From Desulfosporosinus sp. OT (GTDB lineage: Bacteria > Bacillota > Desulfitobacteriia > Desulfitobacteriales > Desulfitobacteriaceae), in NCBI RefSeq assembly GCF_000224515.1, contig NZ_AGAF01000111.1, positions 1 to 61,033 of the forward strand: a stretch of 61,033 nucleotides of DNA. Reading direction: 5' to 3'. A program made the translations under genes and the position numbers. Positions 8,708 to 16,314 of the stretch are shown here, one piece after another. The notes beneath the pieces were generated by a model. The model did not search any database. It saw only the letters and a program-made list of their open reading frames with translations, and was not told the origin of the DNA. The stretch's first letter is position 1, and every line of letters starts with the position of its first letter.

Positions 8708-9003
8708 TCATTTACGCTGTATTGATAACAACTTGCTAACTTCCTCAATCAATTCTTGATTCACTCTGCAGATTAAGAATTTTCCTTTTTTTCTGTACTA
8801 ATCAAATCAGCATTCACCAATTCTTTGATATGATGTGAAATAGTAGGAGCACCGATATTCAAAGAACTGATGATATCTGTAACAAAACATTCACTGTTGG
8901 TTTGAAAACTAGATTCATGCATATTGGCGATTTTAAAATATAATTCTAGTCTATTTGGATTGGATAGTGCCTTGAATATCTTTGCCGCTTTTTTCGTGTC
9001 CAT
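8708..9003 (-). CDS. ArsR-family regulator that needs a -1 frameshift for full length
   Basis: The ATG at 9003 opens an ArsR winged-helix protein (KIFKALSNPNRLELYFKIA at 9-27, recognition region GAPTISHHIKELV near 51-63). In the zero frame it stops at residue 76 after STEKKENS. At the end of the wing the DNA reads GA A AAA AAG G, a canonical slippery heptamer. A -1 slip there gives GKFLICRVNQELIEEVSKLL and a natural end at 8708, the normal ArsR dimer helix. Either a base was lost from an A8 run, or the gene uses programmed frameshifting. A palindrome at 9032-9049 is a likely operator. Confidence 0.6.
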
Positions 9004-9031
9004 ATTCCAACTCCGAACTCATCAGATTAAG

Positions 9032-9049
9032 ATTCGAAAACTATCGAAT
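9032..9049. promoter_or_regulatory. Palindromic operator of the ArsR gene
   Basis: ATTCGA-N6-TCGAAT is a perfect 18-bp inverted repeat 29 bases upstream of the ArsR start. The half-site CTATCGAATT recurs at 8670-8679 in front of the EFR1 fragment. Together these suggest autoregulation plus control of the neighbour. Confidence 0.5.
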
Positions 9050-9269
9050 TGATTGTAACTGGTTTAAATGATCCTGTCAATATCTAACGAGACATCACAG
9101 GCATTTTCTCCTTCATATAAACCCGTCGGACTATCCCACCACCTGGTGTTTCCTTGGATAATATTAGTTATGTTACAGACATTAGCAGTGGTTTACTTCG
9201 AAAGTAAACATTATAAATGCTATGCCACACATTGTTCAACAATTGAGCGGTTTGAATCTACTTAGTTAG

Positions 9270-9449
9270 GTTTTCGCAATTTATCTGCTTACATCCTCTA
9301 TAACCACACCGATTTATGGACATCTTGCGGACCTATTCGGAAGGAGGTCCGTTTTCATCTTCGGTATCCTGCTTTTTGTCGTCGGTTCTATGGAGTCCGG
9401 AATGGCACAGACAATGTATCAGTGGATTTCAAGGCCTAGGCGCTCATAA
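9270..9449 (+). pseudogene. MFS (EmrB/QacA-like) transporter fragment
   Basis: The 59-codon frame after a TAG at 9267 reads TPIYGHLADLFGRRSVFIFG, the loop 2-3 motif A of drug-proton antiporters, then LLFVVGSMESGMAQTMYQ. A further one-base shift would restore SGFQGLGA, the start of TM4. No start codon or remaining domains are present, so it is a small internal remnant. Confidence 0.55.
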
Positions 9450-9495
9450 ACTAGAAATAGGTCAGTAGAGTTAGACTGTTAAACCTATTTCTAGT
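9450..9495. repeat. 12-bp inverted repeat
   Basis: ACTAGAAATAGG at 9450-9461 pairs with CCTATTTCTAGT at 9484-9495 across a 22-base loop, directly after the MFS remnant. It includes the ATAGG word found in the short repeats of this window. Confidence 0.4.
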
Positions 9496-9663
9496 TGTAA
9501 ATTTTCTCTTACCCTGTGTCTGTCATTTGGTGAAGATAGTTTGCAAAAAATAATCGAACTCAAGAAAATATACAATTTAGATTTAAATGCAGACGCAGGT
9601 CACCAATCTAGTTGAGGAAAACGAAAAATAGCATTAGGTTAACAACTAAGTCCATAATAAGCG

Positions 9664-9697
9664 ATGACTCTCTGAATACTCACATTCAGAGAGTCAT
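9664..9697. terminator. Strong hairpin, likely terminator
   Basis: ATGACTCTCTGAAT pairs perfectly with its complement around the 6-base loop ACTCAC. It lies 70 bases downstream of the amidase gene stop on the minus strand. The T-tract is weak. Confidence 0.5.
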
Positions 9698-9767
9698 TTA
9701 CATAGTGATGATTGAGTACTCATGCCGTCCAAGACTGAATTGTTTTGTTTATAGGAAAAAATTATTT

Positions 9768-10517
9768 TTACCCTAAGTATTTTGCCACCGCAGCAGCGGT
9801 TTGGTACTTATCCTTACCACTCAGCAGCACTTCGTTGGGATGTTTCGCTGTCGGCCCTCCAACGACAATCAATTTTTCAGCATTATAAGCTTCTGCTGGC
9901 ACTGAAAGATCAGTTGGTCTCACGAAAATAGCACAGTTTCCATTCTTAACAACTACATCATACCCGCTCCAGAAATCATCCTTAGTGAACAATAAAACAG
10001 CTACTTTTAACACATTGTCTCCTCCTAACAAATCCTTAAACAGGCGATCCCAAGGAAATCCTGTTCCCGGACATCTTGATTTATTAACAGAATCAATCCG
10101 GTAATGCCCGATGATAGTATCCCTTGTAACCGTAATCCCCAAGGTTGCAATTAACCACCGATGTAAAGCAATTGTGGCCTGGTACTGCGCTTCAGACATA
10201 ACTTCTCCACTTTTTCCTTCATGTTCAATTGAAACCGTATAATAATTCGGGTTCACTCCCGGAATAAGCAAAGGCCAATTTGGTTTATCGACCTTTCCAT
10301 TAGCCCAAGCATGGTTTTTAAGATCGACATACTGATGCATTTCACCGTTCTTTCCCACTCCGAAATGGGAACTAACCTTACTCGACGGATTGCCAAACCA
10401 TGAGTCGGTCCCTACTAATGTACCTTCCATGATGTGATTCACAATTGCAATGGTTTTGTAACCCCTCGGGCTACTATAGTTTGGCGACCCAATCCACTTA
10501 ATCGTTGGTTTATCCAT
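9768..10517 (-). CDS. N-acetylmuramoyl-L-alanine amidase (Amidase_2) with CWB2-like tail
   Basis: The 249 residues show an Amidase_2/PGRP fold at about 18-155: NHIMEGT (zinc histidine), SSHFGVGKNGEMHQYV, SIEHEG and GHYRIDSVNKSRCPG with the second ligand set. From about 170 the sequence becomes a partial cell-wall-binding repeat (AEKLIVVGGPTAKHP, GKDKYQTAAAVAKYLG). The enzyme cleaves the bond between muramic acid and the stem peptide. No signal peptide is seen, as in phage endolysins, and a decayed XhlA-like gene lies upstream. It is likely a leftover prophage lysis gene. Confidence 0.8.
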   Translation of the reverse strand: MDKPTIKWIGSPNYSSPRGYKTIAIVNHIMEGTLVGTDSWFGNPSSKVSSHFGVGKNGEMHQYVDLKNHAWANGKVDKPNWPLLIPGVNPNYYTVSIEHEGKSGEVMSEAQYQATIALHRWLIATLGITVTRDTIIGHYRIDSVNKSRCPGTGFPWDRLFKDLLGGDNVLKVAVLLFTKDDFWSGYDVVVKNGNCAIFVRPTDLSVPAEAYNAEKLIVVGGPTAKHPNEVLLSGKDKYQTAAAVAKYLG

Positions 10518-10749
10518 ATCGATGCTCCTTTCCAGTCATACTATGAACACACCCTTGAGGAAGTCACTTATTAAGCATTACCACCGTGTCAGCCCTACAA
10601 TCACCCCTGAAATAATAAACAGCTGTCTACCGCACTTGGCCTTTTATTTGTTTAAAAGAGCATAAAGAAGGTTTTGTCTTATCAGTGCCACACTGGTATT
10701 TTAAAACCGCTGCACTTACGCAGCTCTAATGTGTCACCAAATAAACAAC

Positions 10750-10959
10750 TCAACCTGTGGCGGATATCATAAGGCCTGAGATCGTAAGCGCCACCAACCA
10801 AGTTGGTCTACCTCGAGCAGCTTGCAGGACTTGATCAAGTTTCGTCTCAAGGCGGTCGAACTTTTTCCCCACATCAATCTATAACGAGTTCAGCCTGCAT
10901 TCTTGGGCTTCATCTTGGGTTTCTAATACGGCTTTTCGTGTTTTTAGATCAGCTACTTC
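10750..10959 (-). pseudogene. Remnant of an XhlA-like phage lysis protein
   Basis: The minus frame reads ADLKTRKAVLETQDEAQECR, TAG at 10879-10881, then VGKKFDRLETKLDQVLQAAR followed by a hydrophobic tail (WLVALTISGLMISATG). A coiled coil followed by a membrane segment is the plan of haemolysin XhlA/phage holin-associated proteins, which sit beside amidases as here. The in-frame stop and missing start show decay. Confidence 0.4.
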
Positions 10960-11079
10960 TTATTCACTCAAGTGATTCAACTGCTTTCTGGCAATAAAAA
11001 AAGCGCCTAACTGCACATTTTTGCTCATTTAAACTATTTTGATGTCTCATTGACCAAAGTCTTTCTAAAAAAGCTTTCG

Positions 11080-11141
11080 CAAAATATAAACTTCCCAGGT
11101 AGAGTTCTATTTAGAACTCTACCTGGGAAGTTTATATTTTG
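11080..11141 (-). terminator. 29-bp perfect hairpin overlapping the end of the DMT gene
   Basis: Positions 11080-11108 pair perfectly with 11113-11141 around ATTT. On the minus strand it is followed by GCTTTTTTAG. The stop codon of the DMT exporter at 11132-11134 lies inside the stem, so the ribosome would cover the upstream arm. Confidence 0.6.
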
Positions 11142-12049
11142 TATGATTCTAAAAGAATGACCTTCTTTTTGGAAATACTCCCAATCACAATACCCAACGT
11201 AGTGAGGATAAGTGCTAAGAAATGGATCCCGGCAATTTTCTCATTTAAAAAGACTACACCACCGAACATGCTTGCAAAAGGCATACCGTTTAAAAACATA
11301 GCTGTTCTGTTGGCCCCCAACTGTTTAATCCCGTCATTCCATCCCAATGTACCTAATGCTGTAGCTCCCCAGGCTGATAATAATAAGACAAGTACAGCTG
11401 TTGACGATAAATGAATCTGTCCATAAACCGAAGGTCCAAAGGAAACCAGCGTCCCCAAATTTAACAATATTCCTCCTATTAAGGTAGAATAGGCAGTCAC
11501 TACTAAAGTTGGAATCGGCGTTTCCAACAGTTTTTTGATAAGCAAACCCCCAATGACATACGTCAACATGGCTAATAACATAATGACATCTCCGATTAAC
11601 GAAAATTCAACAGTGCCAGATTTTGAGAATACTACCAAAACAACCCCTGCAAATCCCAATAGTATTCCGAACCCTAAATTCCTAGTGAATTTTTCCTCGA
11701 CAAATATAGAGGCTAGAAGCGCCGTTGTCAGAGGATTTAGGGCTAGGATAAGGGAAGCATTTGCAGATGACGTCACAGAAACCCCATATCCCAAAAGCAA
11801 CTGATGCAGGCAAACAGAGATTAATCCTATACAAAAAAGCAATCTCCATTGTTTCTTACTGGGATTGTACAACCCATATTTTTTTAAAACGAAAAATAAC
11901 AAAACAATTCCTGCAAGAGGCATTCGGATTGCAGCTACCAAGATCGGGGACATATTCTGGGTTAGAAATTTAATCATTACAACATTCAAACCCCATGATA
12001 GAACAACTAACACTAATATCAGATAAGTTAGCTTTTTTCCTGTTGGCAT
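11132..12049 (-). CDS. EamA/DMT-family permease
   Basis: The ATG at 12049 has GGAG 9 bases before it; an in-frame ATG at 12064 gives five more residues but overlaps that site. The protein of about 305 residues has ten hydrophobic segments and the duplicated EamA halves, with SWGLNVVMIKFL in TM1 and a second LGTLGWNDGI...LNGMPFASMFGG block near TM8-9. Family members export amino acids or metabolites. No substrate is implied by its neighbours, a phage amidase and a broken hydrolase. A second EamA gene is at 17774. Confidence 0.75.
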   Translation of the reverse strand: MPTGKKLTYLILVLVVLSWGLNVVMIKFLTQNMSPILVAAIRMPLAGIVLLFFVLKKYGLYNPSKKQWRLLFCIGLISVCLHQLLLGYGVSVTSSANASLILALNPLTTALLASIFVEEKFTRNLGFGILLGFAGVVLVVFSKSGTVEFSLIGDVIMLLAMLTYVIGGLLIKKLLETPIPTLVVTAYSTLIGGILLNLGTLVSFGPSVYGQIHLSSTAVLVLLLSAWGATALGTLGWNDGIKQLGANRTAMFLNGMPFASMFGGVVFLNEKIAGIHFLALILTTLGIVIGSISKKKVILLESYKI

Positions 12050-12166
12050 TGTGATTATCTCCATTTCTGCAATACTACTATAATAACACTTGTTAGTTTG
12101 GATAGCTCTATTAAGTTGATTCTCCTTCTGCCTATACCGCTGAAAAATGCTGATAAGTTGAAATTG

Positions 12167-12730
12167 TCAATGCGGACAGACCGAACTGTTGACCACATCA
12201 CTAAGGTAATCTCCTCGATGTTTCAGTTTTGTTCTTTGAACTTCTAATCGCGTATTGGCAAGCAATTCATTAATACAAGTCTGCGAACCACCGACATAGG
12301 TCCATCTGAAATCAATCTCAGTCGCTACACACCAGGTACGGTCATCCGGCCACCACAAACTAGGATAGAGAGGCAAACCATTTTGCTCGATAAACACACC
12401 TTTGACAATCTTATCTAATGGCGCACTCAATAAATAATAGTTCCGATCTGGTAATTGAATCACAGCCAACAGCTTTTCAATCACAATAGATAGATTCTCG
12501 AAGGTGTATTGATATTCCTTCATTGTAGGCATGCTGCTATGACCGAATCCAGGGTAGTCCGGAGCGATGACGTGAAAACAGTCTGTCAGCAGGGGAATTA
12601 AATCCCTGAACATATGAGAGGAGCTTGGAAATCCATGAAGCAGGATAATGGTTGGATTATTCGGAGAACCTGCTTCACGATAAAATATAGTCAATCCCTG
12701 GATTTTCATCTTTTTATATAAAATCACCAC
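12167..12730 (-). pseudogene. Chimeric gene: alpha/beta hydrolase N-half joined to an unrelated C-half
   Basis: Residues 1-93 are a standard alpha/beta hydrolase N-terminus (LLHGFPSSSHMFRDLIPLL, DYPGFGHSS). At about VIQL the sequence switches to LPDRNYYLLSAPLDKIV and LYPSLWWPDDRTWCVATEID, then FRWTYVGGSQTCINELL. The second part resembles a separate family of small cytosolic proteins with a WWP-D-R-x-W block. The hydrolase nucleophile elbow and the catalytic Asp and His are therefore absent. The join is in frame and gives 187 residues, so it may be translated, but hydrolase activity is not expected. The ribosome site is poor. Confidence 0.5.
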
Positions 12731-13170
12731 TTCAGCTCCTTTTCCGTGAATTAACTAAAATCCCACTCTTAGCAAGAATACGGAAATAAAACGCCTTTGA
12801 GAACTTAACTGTAAAACAGGAAATCGTCAGCGCAGTTCAGTTGACTAAGTTGTTATATATGGATATCGTCAACATTCCCGACAAAACCCACGCTAAGATA
12901 AAAATGAGTTAACTACAATTTTTACATATGCAGCGAGTAAAATTAACTGATTGAGATTTATACTTTTCTTCGAGTATGGGACCCAACACCAGAAATAGTA
13001 CCATATTGTTGGTGTAATGCCTCCAATATTCCCCACTGCTATCATGACCAAATGCGGCTAGGGGTTGTCCACCAATTTAGGTAACGCCATTCAAACAACT
13101 TGGCCGGCGCCCGAAGACAATTCTTCCCATTTATTAATCTCCGGCGCAGGCAGCCGCGATAGTTTTAAAA
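12731..13170. other. Gap without recognisable gene
   Basis: Roughly 440 bases of AT-rich DNA with no protein-like frame carrying a ribosome site. It separates minus-strand genes from the terminator at 13171-13199. Confidence 0.4.
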
Positions 13171-13199
13171 AGAAGTGGCGCCGCTTGGCCGCCACTTCT
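13171..13199 (-). terminator. Minus-strand terminator
   Basis: On the minus strand AGAAGTGGCG, a 9-base loop and CGCCACTTCT are followed by TTTTT. It lies 4 bases beyond the stop of the short frame at 13203-13400, which supports that frame having once ended a real gene. Confidence 0.5.
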
Positions 13200-13202
13200 C
13201 GC

Positions 13203-13400
13203 CTATCTCCTATTTTTCCGATTTTTACGTTCGTTCATGATATTATAGTCTAAATCCATCTCTCTAAGCTTTTTACTGATCACTGCTCTTTTGTCCGAGT
13301 TATTGCTGCCGGCCAACTGTTCCGTAATTCCCCCATGTCCTTTAACATGAAGCAAATTCCTGCCTATATTATCGGACTTAAAGGAAAGCAGAAGAAGGAA
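13203..13400 (-). other. Possible C-terminal remnant of an unknown gene
   Basis: The minus frame reads NLLHVKGHGGITEQLAGSNN, then DKRAVISKKLREMDLDYNIM and a very basic end before TAG at 13203. The wording is protein-like and a terminator follows at once, but no start with a ribosome site is visible and no family is recognised. Confidence 0.25.
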
Positions 13401-13427
13401 TTAAAAAGCAAAAAGTAGAACGTTACA

Positions 13428-13444
13428 AAATAGGAAATAGGAAC
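13428..13444 (+). repeat. Short ATAGGAAATAGGAA motif, copy 2
   Basis: It sits just before the methyltransferase ribosome site. The preceding bases from 13396 on (GAATTAAAAAGCAAAAAG, GAACGTTACAAA) also match 50588-50618 with few differences, so the repeat unit is about 48 bases here. Confidence 0.45.
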
Positions 13445-13460
13445 ACGAGGGTGATTGCAA

Positions 13461-14153
13461 ATGAAGGTAGCAATTTTTGATCACGTTGCTGAAGGTTATG
13501 ATGCCTGGTACGACACTGAGCTTGGATCAGTATCTGATCAAGTTGAACGTCACCTGGCCCAGTCCATGTTTAAGGCACCGGGGCCAAAGGTTCTGGAAAT
13601 CGGCTGTGGTACCGGACAATATACCGGCTGGCTTGTGAAAGAGGGGTATGAGGTCACTGCTGTCGATATTTCCATTGAGATGATGGCTCTGGCCCAAAAG
13701 AAAATAGCGGTGATTGAGGAAAACACCGACCATGCTAAGCCTGTTCACTGGTGGCATGCCGATATTACAGAAATTTTTGACCAACTTGAAACCTATGATG
13801 GGATTTTTTCCGTGACCGCCTTTGAATTCATACCTGAACCAGAAAACGTCTTGAAAATACTTTTTAGTCATTTAAAACCCGGAGGCTGTCTGATGATCGG
13901 ACTTATCGCCGGCAGGAGTGCCTGGAGTGAATACTATGCAGAGGCTGCTTGTAACAACCCCACATCGGTCTTCGCCCGTGCTGCTCTTTATACCAAAGAG
14001 GAAATATGCTCCTGGCAAATCGGGGTATCTGTGGAAATTGGAGAATGTCTTTTCTTCCCACCGAATGTTCAAACAACAACTGAGGCCCTTTCTCTCGAGG
14101 TAAAAAGAAAAGGAAATCCTGGGTTTGTGGTAGCCAAATGGGTCAGAGTTTAA
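13461..14153 (+). CDS. Class I SAM-dependent methyltransferase
   Basis: GAGGGTG lies before the ATG at 13461; a TTG two codons earlier is less likely. Of 230 residues, motif I is VLEIGCGTGQYTGWLVKEG (about 44-62), followed by the acidic end of strand 2 (VTAVDISIEMM) and a motif-IV-like segment YDGIFSVTAFEF. It belongs to the UbiE/Methyltransf_11-type group of small-molecule methyltransferases; the substrate cannot be read from the sequence. It stands alone with its own terminator. Confidence 0.75.
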   Translation: MKVAIFDHVAEGYDAWYDTELGSVSDQVERHLAQSMFKAPGPKVLEIGCGTGQYTGWLVKEGYEVTAVDISIEMMALAQKKIAVIEENTDHAKPVHWWHADITEIFDQLETYDGIFSVTAFEFIPEPENVLKILFSHLKPGGCLMIGLIAGRSAWSEYYAEAACNNPTSVFARAALYTKEEICSWQIGVSVEIGECLFFPPNVQTTTEALSLEVKRKGNPGFVVAKWVRV

Positions 14154-14182
14154 GGAAATTGCTGAGTTAAGTTTTAGAAAAT

Positions 14183-14219
14183 ACAATAAGGAAGTCCAGA
14201 TCTTGGACTTCCTTATTGT
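14183..14219 (+). terminator. Terminator of the methyltransferase gene
   Basis: ACAATAAGGAAGTCCA pairs perfectly with TGGACTTCCTTATTGT around GATCT and is followed by TTC. It lies 30 bases after the stop codon. Confidence 0.65.
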
Positions 14220-14278
14220 TTCAATTGTTAAGTATTAATTGGTGGAGATGTGCATATATAGACCCTCTTTTTACACAG

Positions 14279-14287
14279 TGCTATAAT
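14279..14287 (+). promoter_or_regulatory. Extended -10 promoter for operon B
   Basis: TG-C-TATAAT is a perfect extended -10 element 79 bases before the first gene of operon B. No good -35 hexamer is at the usual distance, as is allowed for extended -10 promoters. Confidence 0.4.
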
Positions 14288-14365
14288 CATGCTATTCGGA
14301 TTAACTTTAAAATCAAATTAATGATACCAAGTAATACAAAATAATAACAGAAGGAAAGTAACGTT

Positions 14366-15169
14366 ATGGAAAAGTTAAAGCTTCTGGCAATGATAAAGAA
14401 TAATCCCAATGCTATAATCTATATAAATAATCCTACCGATGAGATGAAGTTATTGGCTGTTAAAAACAATGGACTTACCTTGAAATATATAGAAGATCCA
14501 ACTCGAGAGATGCAGAAATTAGCTATAAACAACAATGGACGAGCGATTCAATTCGTAAATAACCCTACCGAAGATATGATGATCAAAGCGATTAATGATA
14601 GCTGGGTTAACTTAGAGTATATTAAAAATCCAAAGGATCAGTTAATAAAGTTAGCACTAAATCAAGCCGGCTGGGCTATTAAATATGTTAAGAATCCAAG
14701 TGAGAAATTGCAATTATTAGCTGTAAGAAAAAATTACGATTCTATAAAATTTATCAAAGAACCTTGTGAACGTGCGCAAGAAGAGGCTGTGAAAATCAAT
14801 TATAATGCTTTAAGATATATAAATTCTCCTACCCATAATGCAGAACTTATAGCTATCCAGAATAATGAGAGGGCTATTACCTTTATCAATGATTTAGATA
14901 AAAATAAAATGTTAGAATTTTTAAAAGCCAACATTTTAGTGATTAATTATCTTCTGAAAGAGCTATCTAAAGATGAATTAGGACAAGTCTTAAAGGAATC
15001 ATTATCCAACGAAGATATTGAAGAAAAATATGTTAGAGATTTTTTGAATTGTAGTTGTATAGATAAAGATAGTGACATTATGCCCATCGACAAGATCATG
15101 TTTATTTATCAATATGGAAGTAAAAAGGCGAAGAAAATAGCTGTCGATGAAAAGCTGAAGATGCTATAG
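14366..15169 (+). CDS. DUF4116-type repeat protein, first gene of operon B
   Basis: The 267 residues open with eight tandem repeats of 22 residues (about 6-182), each of the form LAV-x-NN-x-x-A-I-x-Y-I-x-N-P-T-x-E-M. Each unit makes a helix pair with an NP turn, so the array should form a solenoid, as in DUF4116 proteins. A non-repeat helical tail of about 85 residues follows. It has an AGAAGGAAAG ribosome site. The MoxR-type ATPase start lies 11 bases after its stop, so it belongs to the same transcript. A solenoid before an AAA/VWA pair suggests target recognition, which is inference. Confidence 0.7.
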   Translation: MEKLKLLAMIKNNPNAIIYINNPTDEMKLLAVKNNGLTLKYIEDPTREMQKLAINNNGRAIQFVNNPTEDMMIKAINDSWVNLEYIKNPKDQLIKLALNQAGWAIKYVKNPSEKLQLLAVRKNYDSIKFIKEPCERAQEEAVKINYNALRYINSPTHNAELIAIQNNERAITFINDLDKNKMLEFLKANILVINYLLKELSKDELGQVLKESLSNEDIEEKYVRDFLNCSCIDKDSDIMPIDKIMFIYQYGSKKAKKIAVDEKLKML

Positions 15170-15180
15170 GAGTGAAATTC

Positions 15181-16308
15181 ATGAATTTTGTAGACACATT
15201 AAAAAGTGTTGACTTAGTACTAGCGACTGGAGAAGTACCTTTAATCGTTGGGGAAAGCGGGATTGGCAAAACGGCTTTAGCCAAGGAGATTGCTCAAGAA
15301 AATAATTGGAGTTTAATCGTTATTAACGGAAATCTCCTTAAAGAAGGTGAAATCGGGGGGCTACCGACGATAGAACCTTATGCAGGATTTAATGATCAAG
15401 AAGATCCGATTGAAAAAAAAGCGACAGTCTATGCCGTTCATCATAAGCTAAAGGAAATTGATGAAGAAATATCTCAAGGGAAAACAGTTCTTTTATTTAT
15501 CGACGAGATCAATCGTTGTGAACATACAGTACAACAGGAATTAATGAATCTAATCTTAAATAGAGAAATTAATGGCTATAAGTTGCCTGGAGATGTAAAA
15601 ATATTAGCAGCTATGAATCCTTCCAGTAAATATGGTTCGGATTTCGATTACCAAGTTGTCGATATGGATGCAGCGCAAGAAAATAGATTTGTTTGGCTAT
15701 ACATGGAGCCCGATTATAATCAGTGGATAGATTGGGCCATAGAGGCTGGAATTGAGCCAAAGGTTGTCGAATTTATCTCCACCTTCCCGGAATATTTGCA
15801 TAAGATCAACGAAGACGATCTAAGAGCAACGCCCAGAAGCTATGAGAGAATTTCCAGCAGTTATAAAATTTATAAGAAGCAAAAAGATTCAATACCCAGA
15901 TCCGTGTTTTTAAATGTTATCAAAGGAAATGTCGGGAGAGTAATAGCCGAAGAGTTTGTGAGCTTTGTCGAATCCGATTATCGTTCACCCATATCTTATG
16001 CAGATGTTTTTTCAGGGAATTCTCTTCCTGAATCGGTCATGGAAAAAGTCAGAAACGAAAGCCATACCAGACTTTATCTATCCGCCAAGAATATTCTCAA
16101 AAACTTAGAATCAAATCTATTAAATGATCGAGATGATTCAAGTTTTTATATCAAAAGGCTGATTGAGTTTTTAAATCTATATCCTGTCGATTTAAAGATA
16201 GGAATAATGAAGGATATTAAAAACAGTTATTCTGAAGTATATAAACATTCCATAGAAAATGAAGCGTTTATCGAATCGTATTTTGAATCTTATAGTTTAA
16301 TAAGGTGA
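15181..16308 (+). CDS. MoxR-type AAA ATPase, second gene of operon B
   Basis: AGGAG overlaps the previous stop and sits 8 bases before the ATG at 15181; the GTG at 15172 is inside that ribosome site. The protein of about 375 residues has Walker A GESGIGKT (residues 22-29), Walker B VLLFIDEINR, and a sensor-1 region LAAMNPSSKYG; an RATPRSYERI segment marks the lid. MoxR ATPases work with VWA proteins encoded next door, remodelling or metallating targets. The next gene supplies the VWA domain 6 bases downstream. Confidence 0.8.
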   Translation: MNFVDTLKSVDLVLATGEVPLIVGESGIGKTALAKEIAQENNWSLIVINGNLLKEGEIGGLPTIEPYAGFNDQEDPIEKKATVYAVHHKLKEIDEEISQGKTVLLFIDEINRCEHTVQQELMNLILNREINGYKLPGDVKILAAMNPSSKYGSDFDYQVVDMDAAQENRFVWLYMEPDYNQWIDWAIEAGIEPKVVEFISTFPEYLHKINEDDLRATPRSYERISSSYKIYKKQKDSIPRSVFLNVIKGNVGRVIAEEFVSFVESDYRSPISYADVFSGNSLPESVMEKVRNESHTRLYLSAKNILKNLESNLLNDRDDSSFYIKRLIEFLNLYPVDLKIGIMKDIKNSYSEVYKHSIENEAFIESYFESYSLIR

Positions 16309-16314
16309 TAATCT

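Noticed and set aside
9068-9265. Plus-strand frame of 65 codons upstream of the MFS remnant
   Set aside because: No ribosome site, no family wording, and it does not join the MFS frame.
10803-10997. Plus-strand frame opposite the XhlA-like remnant
   Set aside because: It is the complement of a recognisable coiled-coil frame on the minus strand and has no ribosome site.
13065-13253. Plus-strand 62-codon frame rich in Ser and Arg
   Set aside because: It spans a minus-strand terminator hairpin and has no ribosome site.
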